Assembly (NCBI GenBank): GCA_018817245.1
Contig: JAHIUG010000036.1
Span: 1-14,570 of the forward strand
Source: Patescibacteria group bacterium
GTDB lineage: Bacteria > Patescibacteriota > Patescibacteriia > 2-12-FULL-60-25
Direction of reading: 5' to 3'
DNA length: 14,570 bases
The notes under the pieces were generated by a model. That model searched no databases. It saw only the letters and a program-made list of their open reading frames with translations, and was not told the origin of the DNA. Of this stretch, positions 9,646 through 14,570 are shown piece after piece. The stretch's first letter is position 1, and each line of letters begins with the position of its first letter. The position numbers and the translations under genes were made by a program.

Positions 9646-10407
9646 TTAGTATCCGTTTGGTAATGCTTGCCCTGTTAAATCAGCACCCTGACTATTCAGC
9701 TCTTTTTCGGCGTTTAATGCCATTGCTTCATCATACATTTGTAATAGTTCCTGATCGCTGATTTGCGATAGCAAAACCAGATCAACATTACCACTCTCTC
9801 GCAATACCTTACGAATCACTTCCGGATCCCTTACCAATGTTGGCTCGAGTAAAGTTGATGTGCTGCCAGTAGCCTCTCTAACATTTCCTTTTTGTTCATT
9901 TATCCCCTGCTGAAATGCCGCATAAAGTTCATCACCCTGATCTTGCGGAATGGCAAAATTTATAAAATCAAAAGAAGATGATGCAACGAGCGACAAGTCA
10001 ATCTGAACCGGCGCGCAGCCAGTGATACTAGCACAGTTAGGATTCTGCCCGGATGCCAACTCAGTGTTATCTGGAGATCCGTCACCGTCTGTATCACGCA
10101 AGTAAGGTGACGTGCCATAAATATTTTCTTCGTCAAAATCAGAAATACCATCTCCATCCGTATCGCGTCTCTTTGATTCATCTAACTCACGGCCCTGCGA
10201 ATCAATGGCACCAACTTTTCTCTGAGCTTCTGCAAACTGAGCTTTTGAAACAGTAAAAGGATTTACAACTCCTGCATAAATTTGTTGCATGGATAAAACC
10301 AGAGCGATGCTCCCGCAAACTACAAGAACGCTCGCAGCAATTTTTTGTTCCTTGGCGAGATAATTCCAATGCTCTGACACTCTCTTTTGTGTCGGTCTCT
10401 TAGCCAT
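9646..10407 (-). CDS. Membrane-anchored protein with calcium-binding TSP3-like repeats
   Basis: The product is 253 aa. A basic cytoplasmic N-terminus is followed by one membrane segment at about residues 23-45 (IAASVLVVCGSIALVLSM); no signal-peptidase site is obvious, so it is probably a membrane anchor. Residues 82-124 carry two Asp-rich repeats, DTDGDGISDFDE and DTDGDGSPDNTE, matching bacterial thrombospondin type 3 or EF-hand-like calcium loops. C125 and C131 follow closely and could form a small disulfide loop. The remaining ~120 residues are acidic and mostly helical, with no recognised domain. It is the first gene of an operon with the giant Cys-rich protein, which starts 3 nt after its TAA stop. 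Function is unknown; a calcium-stabilised envelope partner of the giant protein is inferred. The ATG at 10407 fits the promoter just upstream. Confidence 0.88.
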   Translation of the reverse strand: MAKRPTQKRVSEHWNYLAKEQKIAASVLVVCGSIALVLSMQQIYAGVVNPFTVSKAQFAEAQRKVGAIDSQGRELDESKRRDTDGDGISDFDEENIYGTSPYLRDTDGDGSPDNTELASGQNPNCASITGCAPVQIDLSLVASSSFDFINFAIPQDQGDELYAAFQQGINEQKGNVREATGSTSTLLEPTLVRDPEVIRKVLRESGNVDLVLLSQISDQELLQMYDEAMALNAEKELNSQGADLTGQALPNGY

Positions 10408-10422
10408 AAATTAGGCCATTCA

Positions 10423-10440
10423 ATTATACCACACTAATAA
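10423..10440 (-). promoter_or_regulatory. Promoter of the TSP3-like/giant protein operon
   Basis: A perfect -10 box TATAAT (10428-10423) is preceded by TGTGG, giving a partial extended -10. No good -35 box lies at the expected distance; that region is the U-tract of the upstream terminator. A start about 7 nt downstream leaves only some 8-10 nt before the ATG at 10407, so the mRNA would be nearly leaderless. Confidence 0.55.
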
Positions 10441-10442
10441 AC

Positions 10443-10468
10443 AAAAAAGACCCTTTCAGCTGGGGTCT
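10443..10468 (-). terminator. Intrinsic terminator after hsp20
   Basis: On the minus strand AGACCC and GGGTCT form a 6-bp stem around a 9-nt loop, followed by at least five T. It lies about 130 nt beyond the hsp20 stop and immediately before the next operon's promoter, so it separates the two transcription units. Confidence 0.7.
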
Positions 10469-10487
10469 ACGACGGTCCAAATCTATC

Positions 10488-10574
10488 TGTCATCTAGACC
10501 GGCGTGAAGAGATCCTTCTAAAAAGATTTCTCCGCTCCGCCCCAAAAGCTTTAGGGACTCCGGTCGAAATGACA
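10488..10574. repeat. REP/MITE-like inverted-repeat element
   Basis: An 87-bp element is bounded by TGTCAT and ATGACA. The outer 15 bp match as an inverted repeat at 13 of 15 positions (TGTCATCTAGACCGG against TGTCATTTCGACCGG). Inside are a second inverted repeat built on AGAGATC/AGATTTCT and a small CCC...GGG hairpin. It has no coding capacity and sits in the hsp20 3' region. The TGTCATTTCGACCGG end resembles short intergenic repeats I recall from Patescibacteria and Bacteroidota genomes; copy number here cannot be checked. Confidence 0.65.
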
Positions 10575-10600
10575 AACTGTTTTTCTACGTATTTCCGTTA

Positions 10601-10972
10601 TTATTTCTTCCACTCCACTTTCACCTTTTTTCCCTGATTTTTAATTGGAATCCGTACCTCTAACACGCCATTTTTAAAACTTGCCTTGGCATTATCAGAC
10701 TCAACTTGATGTGGTAAGACGATTGAGCGGCTGAAAGATCCCCAATAGCATTCGCGATAATACCAATCGTCTTCAGTAATATCTTTCTTTGATTCACGCT
10801 TTCCACGAATAGTCAAAAGATCTCCGTGTACGGAAATATCAATATCATCCACTTTCACTCCGGCTACCGGCGAGCGCACCACGAGCTCATTATCATCTCG
10901 AAATACATCAACACTAAGCTGACCTTCCTCTGGTTCATGAAACCATTGATTATCTAAATCCGTAGATGACAT
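10601..10972 (-). CDS. Hsp20/alpha-crystallin family small heat-shock protein
   Basis: A 123-aa ATP-independent holdase chaperone, expected in the cytoplasm as an oligomer that keeps unfolding proteins soluble. The alpha-crystallin domain covers about residues 17-115: it starts at LSVDVFRDDNELVVRSPVAG, continues with DIDISVHGDLLTIRGKRE and the WYYRECYWGSFSRSIVLP strand, and ends in the family signature A-x-F-x-N-G-V-L-E-V-R-I-P. The N-terminal arm is very short, and the C-terminal extension is only a Lys-rich tail without a separate I-x-I anchor, although RIPIK is present. Both suggest a small or simple oligomer. It lies 44 nt after the VanW gene but has its own promoter. The ATG at 10972 is the only sensible start and has no Shine-Dalgarno sequence. 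Confidence 0.93.
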   Translation of the reverse strand: MSSTDLDNQWFHEPEEGQLSVDVFRDDNELVVRSPVAGVKVDDIDISVHGDLLTIRGKRESKKDITEDDWYYRECYWGSFSRSIVLPHQVESDNAKASFKNGVLEVRIPIKNQGKKVKVEWKK

Positions 10973-10982
10973 AATGATAAGA

Positions 10983-11011
10983 ATTCTACTCTTGTTTTTT
11001 GCGATTGTCGA
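10983..11011 (-). promoter_or_regulatory. Promoter of hsp20
   Basis: TCGACA (11011-11006), a 17-nt spacer, and TAGAAT (10988-10983): each box has one mismatch from the sigma70 consensus at ideal spacing. A start 7 nt downstream falls about 4 nt before the ATG at 10972, implying an essentially leaderless mRNA. No CIRCE-type inverted repeat is seen. Confidence 0.6.
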
Positions 11012-11016
11012 TCGCG

Positions 11017-12867
11017 CTACTCTTCTAAGACCGCATCTGTACTCGTCGCACTCTCTGGTTCAGATAGCTCCTCTACTCCGACAAGACACACTGCCTGCCA
11101 TGGACGATAATGGCTTCTAAAAACTTCTTCATGCTCTGTTCCATCTGCGTAGGTTACGTGATAAGTGAAATGCGCGTCCGCTCCGGCATGTGCCGATTCA
11201 GTACATTGTTTTTTCCCCGGCTCAAGATCCAAAGTTTCAATCAATTTTATCGCAGGCGGTGAAACTATATTATAAATTGCTGGTTTGTACGGATCTACTT
11301 TGCGGCCATCCTCTGTTCCCCAATATTCAAAATACAACTCATCGCCCAAAGAATAGGCATTGATAAGGATATGGTTCCCAGTGTCATTAATAAACCGCAT
11401 ATCAGGAGCCGGATCATAAATGGTGGCATCCGTACCAGCCGGCTCATAGTAACTAACACGATACGAATGACTGCTTCTCTGAGTTATTTTCAAGCCTGTA
11501 TTTAATGCTGCTCTAAATACAGTAGTTCCAATTTGACACAGTCCTCCACCGAATTCCGGAACAGTTTTATTGCCTTTTATAACCAGCTCAGGAAACCAGC
11601 CGTGTTCACCATCAATTTGTCCCAATGCTTTTAGCAATGAGAAATCTTCTCCCGGAGCAATCAACACACCTGTCAGGATCTGCGCGCCTTTACGAATATT
11701 CTTTCTACGATTATTAGGTGAGCCGGAAAAATTAGATGTACCAACTCCGATAATCTCCTTAATTCCCAAGCGCTCCGGATCATCACCTAACAAAGATCCT
11801 TCCTGTGTATCAATTTCAATTGGAAACTTGGTTTTCTCCGGCCACTCTTCGCGCACTGCAGCCAAGGTTTTTTCAATATCAAATGTCATGCCTATGGTTC
11901 CGGGCACAAATGATTCGATCTTCCCGTCTTTAATTACCAAGCTTCCATTCTTTACCTCGCTCTCAATATCTGGCGCGTACTCCCGTAACGCTTTTGCAAA
12001 AAGTTCATCGTCAATATCAAGATAAAACTGTCCGTGTTCTGACTTTACCACTATCCAATCCGATAACATTTTGGGTGTGACGCTGAATTTAACTGTATTG
12101 TATTCAAAAGTAAGTTCAGGGCGCTCAAGATAATCCTCAAGATAATTTATAAGCGGCTCCAGGTCCTCACGCATTATAGACGGGGACGCTTTTTCTCCGG
12201 TCACTGTTATCAGTTTAAAATCCAAATTTTCCAATTGACCTTTTAGCTCTTCTATCGCAGGCTCGGTTTTTAAAACATCTCCACTCTGTTCGTTCTCAAT
12301 GTGTACATAAGGAATATTATCGGATGAAAACACCACGGAAAATTTCGCATCTTTTGGCGGACTTATCTTATCTTCAAACGCACGATGCAATGCTTCGTCT
12401 ATTGCGATTCGGTCAATCTGAATTTCAGCCGGAATGCTCATTGGTCTGATTCGCGCAGCAATCTGGTAGCTCAAATTTTTCATCCAATTACCACTGCGCC
12501 CGGTTTGAAATGCTTTTTCCAAACTTTCTTCGATTTGATAACGAATCAGATCACGCGAAGCATCCTGATCAATGGCAGGTAATGTTGGATCGAGCTGAAC
12601 CTCCTTGCCCTGAAAAACAAAACGCAAGCCTTTTGAAAGATTCTCATCAATAGATTCTTGAATTTCCTTACGCGCCTCGGTTTTAGTCAAGCCGTTTAAA
12701 CGAACATCTAAAATCTTGACGCCTGGAAAAATGCGATTCTCATATAAACGGGAGTAAGCAGCTTGAGCGCCAAATGCTAAAACAAGTAGAAGCGCGAGTA
12801 TTCCCACGATAACCGCCCCCCACATGGTTGCCGGATGTTTTACGAGCTTCTTTAACTTATTCTTCAT
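11017..12867 (-). CDS. VanW domain protein with N-terminal membrane anchor and peptidoglycan-binding-type region
   Basis: 616 aa from the ATG at 12867. A TTG at 12933 in the same frame would add 22 residues, but the MKNKLKKLVKHP start gives a normal short basic N-terminus before the membrane segment (residues 15-38), so I prefer it. Outside the membrane, residues about 45-390 begin with RIFPGVKILDVRLNGLTKTEA, as in PG_binding_4-type domains found in front of VanW. The VanW domain (about 395-535) shows NIRKGAQILTG, APGEDFSLL, the signature GGGLCQIGTTVFRAAL near 440, then SHSYRVSYYEPAGTDATIYD. The C-terminal part has TYHVTYADGTEHEEVFRSHY then RPWQAV, resembling the G5-like tail of YoaR-type proteins. 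VanW proteins are envelope proteins linked to cell-wall function in Gram-positives, with uncertain biochemistry. It does not imply vancomycin resistance: no vanHAX-type genes are nearby. Confidence 0.92.
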   Translation of the reverse strand: MKNKLKKLVKHPATMWGAVIVGILALLLVLAFGAQAAYSRLYENRIFPGVKILDVRLNGLTKTEARKEIQESIDENLSKGLRFVFQGKEVQLDPTLPAIDQDASRDLIRYQIEESLEKAFQTGRSGNWMKNLSYQIAARIRPMSIPAEIQIDRIAIDEALHRAFEDKISPPKDAKFSVVFSSDNIPYVHIENEQSGDVLKTEPAIEELKGQLENLDFKLITVTGEKASPSIMREDLEPLINYLEDYLERPELTFEYNTVKFSVTPKMLSDWIVVKSEHGQFYLDIDDELFAKALREYAPDIESEVKNGSLVIKDGKIESFVPGTIGMTFDIEKTLAAVREEWPEKTKFPIEIDTQEGSLLGDDPERLGIKEIIGVGTSNFSGSPNNRRKNIRKGAQILTGVLIAPGEDFSLLKALGQIDGEHGWFPELVIKGNKTVPEFGGGLCQIGTTVFRAALNTGLKITQRSSHSYRVSYYEPAGTDATIYDPAPDMRFINDTGNHILINAYSLGDELYFEYWGTEDGRKVDPYKPAIYNIVSPPAIKLIETLDLEPGKKQCTESAHAGADAHFTYHVTYADGTEHEEVFRSHYRPWQAVCLVGVEELSEPESATSTDAVLEE

Positions 12868-12910
12868 ATGATTAGTATAGAGTATATAGTAGGTAAACGG
12901 TAGATGTGCG

Positions 12911-12940
12911 GTTATAAAATTTCCAATTCTCAAGTCTCAA
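12911..12940 (-). promoter_or_regulatory. Possible promoter of the VanW gene
   Basis: TTGAGA (12940-12935), 18 nt, TATAAC (12916-12911); both boxes are imperfect. The -35 is part of the heptamer tandem repeat. Two TATACT hexamers at 12886-12881 and 12879-12874 are alternative -10 boxes without good -35 partners; the nearer one would give a leaderless mRNA. Confidence 0.35.
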
Positions 12941-12955
12941 CTCTCAAGTCTCAAG
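12928..12955. repeat. Heptamer tandem repeat, four copies
   Basis: Four uninterrupted copies of TCTCAAG (the second reads TCTCAAC) fill 12928-12955, 61 bp upstream of the VanW start. On the minus strand each unit reads CTTGAGA and offers a TTGAGA -35-like hexamer, so copy-number change could shift promoter spacing. Confidence 0.8.
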
Positions 12956-12974
12956 CGTTTGAAAATTGAAAATT

Positions 12975-13067
12975 ATTTCGTAAAATTCGTATATTTCGTA
13001 TCAGATTCGTACTTTCGTAGACCATTGTTAGTACTTTCGTAGACCATTGTTAGTACTTTCGTAGACC
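12975..13067. repeat. TTCGTA-rich repeat tract with a 22-bp tandem repeat
   Basis: At 13009-13067 a 22-bp unit beginning GTACTTTCGTAGACC and ending ATTGTTA occurs 2.7 times without mismatch (13009-13030, 13031-13052, 13053-13067). It continues leftward as a looser series of TTCGTA words about 8-11 bp apart (12976-13010). The tract is noncoding and lies directly downstream of the candidate small RNA. Confidence 0.8.
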
Positions 13068-13072
13068 GAAAA

Positions 13073-13258
13073 TAAAAAAACAAGGCACTAGACAATCCGC
13101 ACCCAAGAAACTTTTTTATAGGGATATGCGAGTCCGAAGACCTGCGACACCCTACGAAAAAGCCCCATGCTTGTCGTGGATACGGATTGTTTAAAGCCTT
13201 GTATGTACAATGTCAGCCAATCCAGGCTGGAGATGAACTCCGGTACCTCATTGCTGAC
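13073..13258 (-). ncRNA. Candidate structured small RNA, about 185 nt
   Basis: The predicted start (about 13257) follows a near-consensus promoter. The 5' domain closes with GUCAGC/GCUGAC (13258-13253 with 13217-13212) and holds a GGAG-UUCAU-CUCC hairpin. The 3' domain is a 123-nt rod: ACAAGGC/GCCUUGU (13202-13196 with 13086-13080), then an 8-bp stem ACAAUCCG/CGGAUUGU (13099-13092 with 13190-13183) extendable by G-U and A-U, an internal loop, a U/A stem, UAGGG/CCCUA, and a tip GUC-UUCG-GAC. The C(UUCG)G tetraloop exists only on the minus strand, and a run of U follows the basal stem at 13079-13074, so orientation is well supported. Length and rod-with-bubble shape recall 6S RNA, but no family signature was recognised. 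A leader element for the VanW gene is the alternative; the U-tract argues for a separate transcript. Confidence 0.6.
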
Positions 13259-13263
13259 GTATA

Positions 13264-13292
13264 TTTATACCATGTATTCCAATTTTTGTCAA
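13264..13292 (-). promoter_or_regulatory. Strong sigma70-type promoter of the candidate small RNA
   Basis: TTGACA (13292-13287), exactly 17 nt, TATAAA (13269-13264): a perfect -35 and a one-mismatch -10. The expected start at about 13257 coincides with the first base-paired position of the RNA's 5' stem, which supports both calls. Confidence 0.75.
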
Positions 13293-13303
13293 GCTCTTGA
13301 CAA
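13286..13303. promoter_or_regulatory. Palindromic putative operator over the -35 box
   Basis: TTGTCAAG-CT-CTTGACAA is a perfect inverted repeat with 8-bp arms. One arm contains the TTGACA -35 box of the small-RNA promoter. A dimeric regulator binding here would compete with RNA polymerase. A second inverted repeat, ATCTCT-CA-AGAGAT, lies next to it at 13305-13318. Confidence 0.5.
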
Positions 13304-13319
13304 TATCTCTCAAGAGATC

Positions 13320-13349
13320 AAAAAACGGACTTTTTTAGGCCGTTTTAAA
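13320..13349 (-). terminator. Intrinsic terminator downstream of smc
   Basis: On the minus strand AAAACGG and CCGTTTT (13346-13340 and 13328-13322) form a 7-bp stem around an 11-nt A-rich loop, followed by further T. A-tracts on the other flank make it potentially bidirectional. It lies about 85 nt after the smc stop, but a consensus promoter stands between the two. Confidence 0.7.
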
Positions 13350-13361
13350 GGGCTATTTATA

Positions 13362-13390
13362 ATTATAGGGCTTTTAATGCTTCATGTCAA
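13362..13390 (-). promoter_or_regulatory. Perfect-consensus sigma70 promoter between smc and its terminator
   Basis: TTGACA (13390-13385), exactly 17 nt, TATAAT (13367-13362). A second TTGACATG copy lies 11 bp upstream (TTGACA at 13401-13396), making a direct repeat that could be an operator. The predicted start at about 13355 precedes the terminator hairpin by only a few bases, so the transcript would be about 35 nt unless polymerase reads through. Confidence 0.7.
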
Positions 13391-13429
13391 TTCCATGTCA
13401 AGCCCCGGTCTATACAAATTAATTAGCAA

Positions 13430-14569
13430 TTAACTCACCTCTTCCAGCTTCACAGACAACAACTTCGAAACACCTTCATCCCCCATTGTAACCCCATACA
13501 ACACATGTGCTTGATTCATGGTAGCACGATTATGTGTAACAACTACGAACTGAGTACGATCTGCCAGGCCGTCTACAATATCCGCAAACTTTCTGGAATT
13601 CGACTCATCTAAAGCCGCATCTACTTCATCTAACACAACAAACGGGGATGGATTTGTGGCCATAATCGCACAAATCAACGCTATTGAAATAAGCGCCCGT
13701 TCACCGCCTGAGAGAAGAGTGACGGATTTAAGACGCTTGCCGGGCGGTGTAGCCAAAATATCAATACCAACTGCGCGCCCATCCAAGTCTTGTTCTATTT
13801 CATTGCCATCTTCATCTACCTCCAGCTCCGGGGCGATCTCTAAAAGCTTAGCCTCTCCGCCTCCAAATAATTTCTTAAAATAATTATTAAACTCTCGATC
13901 AAGTAATTGAAAAGATGTTTCAGCACGATCCTTAATCGTCTTATCCAGTTCGGCAATAACAGTCTCTAAAGATGTCATGGCTTGTTTCAAGTCTTCAGTC
14001 TGCACGGCCAACTCTTCAAAACGCTGCTTAGTCTCCTCATATTCTTTAAGTGTCTCTGGATCGATCCCTCCAATCCATTCAAGCTGTGAGCGGAGCTTCG
14101 TAAGACGTGGCGCTAATGATTCAGGATCAGCTTCCAGCTTCTTTTCAGAAAACTCATTTGCCAAAGAATCCAAATTATCTTCCAGGGCCAATGCATTAAT
14201 TCGCAAATCTTGCAGAAAGCCATCACGACGAGTTTCAATACGAGCCAATTCAACTTCTGCATGATTGGCTTCACTCTCAGTTCTTGATGCGTCCTTACGC
14301 ACGTCAGTTAGCTTATGTTGCAATTCAAAAATATGCGCTCTCTTCACTTCCTCATTTTTATTCCATTCGTCCAGTCGCTCCTCAGTCTCCTTGCGCCTAG
14401 TATCAATTTCAGAGAGCTGTTCGGACAATTTGTTTAAATCTTTTTCCAAAGCAGGATCAATCTCTTTTTCCGCGTCTTCCTCCGGAGCCGGGCGCTGCAA
14501 CTGAGACAAAAACGCTTCATTTGATTCTCTTAATTCCTCAATTGATTTTTTAAGCTTATCGATCTCAGG
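13430..14569 (-). CDS. smc: Chromosome segregation/condensation protein SMC, C-terminal part (5' end outside window)
   Basis: SMC is the ATPase arm of the bacterial condensin complex (with ScpA/ScpB) that organises and segregates the chromosome. The window holds the last 379 residues, open to the right edge; families are typically near 1,150-1,200 aa. Residues 1-200 of this fragment are highly charged heptad coiled coil, including the conserved IGGIDPETLKEYEE segment (usually LGxVNxxAIEEYE; here V-N is replaced by I-D). The C-terminal ATPase head follows: YFKKLFGGGEAKL, the C-loop LLSGGERALISIAL near 282, Walker B plus D-loop FVVLDEVDAALDESN near 315, and the H-switch VVVTHN near 343. All visible ATPase motifs are intact. 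The N-terminal Walker A half and the hinge lie beyond the window. No ScpA/ScpB gene adjoins. Confidence 0.95.
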   Translation of the reverse strand, partial: PEIDKLKKSIEELRESNEAFLSQLQRPAPEEDAEKEIDPALEKDLNKLSEQLSEIDTRRKETEERLDEWNKNEEVKRAHIFELQHKLTDVRKDASRTESEANHAEVELARIETRRDGFLQDLRINALALEDNLDSLANEFSEKKLEADPESLAPRLTKLRSQLEWIGGIDPETLKEYEETKQRFEELAVQTEDLKQAMTSLETVIAELDKTIKDRAETSFQLLDREFNNYFKKLFGGGEAKLLEIAPELEVDEDGNEIEQDLDGRAVGIDILATPPGKRLKSVTLLSGGERALISIALICAIMATNPSPFVVLDEVDAALDESNSRKFADIVDGLADRTQFVVVTHNRATMNQAHVLYGVTMGDEGVSKLLSVKLEEVS

Positions 14570-14570
14570 C

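Larger units (their letters stand above)
12868..13429. other. 562-bp intergenic region, protein-free but signal-dense
   Basis: No convincing protein gene lies between the smc stop and the VanW start. Right to left it contains a perfect promoter, a terminator hairpin, two inverted repeats, a second promoter, the candidate small RNA with its U-tract, the 22-bp tandem repeat with TTCGTA words, the heptamer repeat, and possible VanW promoter boxes. A small plus-strand open frame at 13167-13433 overlaps these signals and is not supported. Confidence 0.8.

Noticed and set aside
11017..12867. Vancomycin-resistance determinant
   Set aside because: The VanW domain alone is common in envelope proteins of non-resistant bacteria; no vanH/A/X ligase or dehydrogenase genes or vanRS regulators are present in the window.
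12868..12933. TTG at 12933 as start of the VanW protein
   Set aside because: It would add 22 residues ending YYILYTNH before the basic Lys-rich N-terminus, and it would place the start codon inside the heptamer repeat. The ATG at 12867 gives a normal N-terminal anchor.
13009..13067. CRISPR array
   Set aside because: The 22-bp units are directly adjacent with no unique spacers between them, and no cas gene is present.
13073..13258. tmRNA, RNase P RNA or SRP RNA as identity of the candidate small RNA
   Set aside because: I found no T-arm/acceptor-like end of a tmRNA, no GAGGAAAGUCC-type or ACAGAAA core of RNase P, and no GGAAGCAGC-type SRP apical loop. 6S RNA remains possible but unproven.
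13167..13433. Plus-strand 88-codon open frame in the smc-VanW gap, with a hydrophobic segment
   Set aside because: It runs antisense through the small-RNA promoter, the palindromes, the terminator and the consensus promoter, overlaps the smc stop, has no promoter or ribosome site of its own, and its composition reflects the AT-rich signals beneath it.
1..14569. Recoding of UGA as glycine (code 25, seen in some Patescibacteria)
   Set aside because: No in-frame TGA was noticed in the long frames, and the four genes with a visible stop end in TAA or TAG, so nothing supports recoding, although TGA as a stop is not demonstrated here either.

Overview
The window looks like a fragment of a Candidate Phyla Radiation (Patescibacteria, probably Parcubacteria-like) genome with moderate-to-low GC. 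This is inferred from the gene content (VanW/PG-binding protein, short Hsp20, a giant Cys-rich secreted protein downstream of a thrombospondin-type-3-like gene), from promoters placed so close to start codons that mRNAs would be leaderless or nearly so, from the absence of Shine-Dalgarno sequences, and from an intergenic REP/MITE-like repeat of a kind I recall from such genomes. No marker gene fixes the lineage. Four genes have a visible stop, TAA or TAG, and I saw no in-frame TGA, so UGA recoding is not indicated. All supported genes lie on the minus strand, so the window reads from right to left.

Right edge (13430-14569): the C-terminal part of the chromosome-condensation ATPase SMC. Next comes a 562-bp gap (12868-13429), the least ordinary stretch of the window. 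It holds a perfect-consensus sigma70 promoter feeding almost directly into a terminator hairpin, then a second near-perfect promoter whose -35 box sits in an 18-bp palindrome. About 190 nt of strongly self-complementary sequence follows, with a C(UUCG)G-capped hairpin and a U-tract, which I read as an unannotated small RNA. The gap ends with a 22-bp tandem repeat and a heptamer tandem repeat in front of the next gene.

Middle (10408-12867): a VanW-domain, membrane-anchored, peptidoglycan-binding-type protein, then a small Hsp20 chaperone with its own promoter. A 193-bp spacer follows, carrying a REP/MITE-like inverted-repeat element, an intrinsic terminator and the promoter of the next operon.

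Left two thirds (1-10407): a two-gene operon. The first gene encodes a 253-aa single-pass membrane protein with two Asp/Gly-rich calcium-binding (TSP3-like) repeats. Three bases after its stop, in the same frame, begins an uninterrupted reading frame of 3,214 codons that leaves the window still open. Its product is a giant secreted, disulfide-rich mosaic: signal peptide, helical N-terminal region, nine dispersed C-x6-C-x2-aromatic motifs interleaved with two carbohydrate-binding-like beta-sandwich modules, and a C-terminal half with recurrent C-x-G-G-x-N-x-G motifs. The pair is best read as an envelope/surface system, possibly for adhesion or host attachment. That role is inference; no enzymatic motif was recognised.
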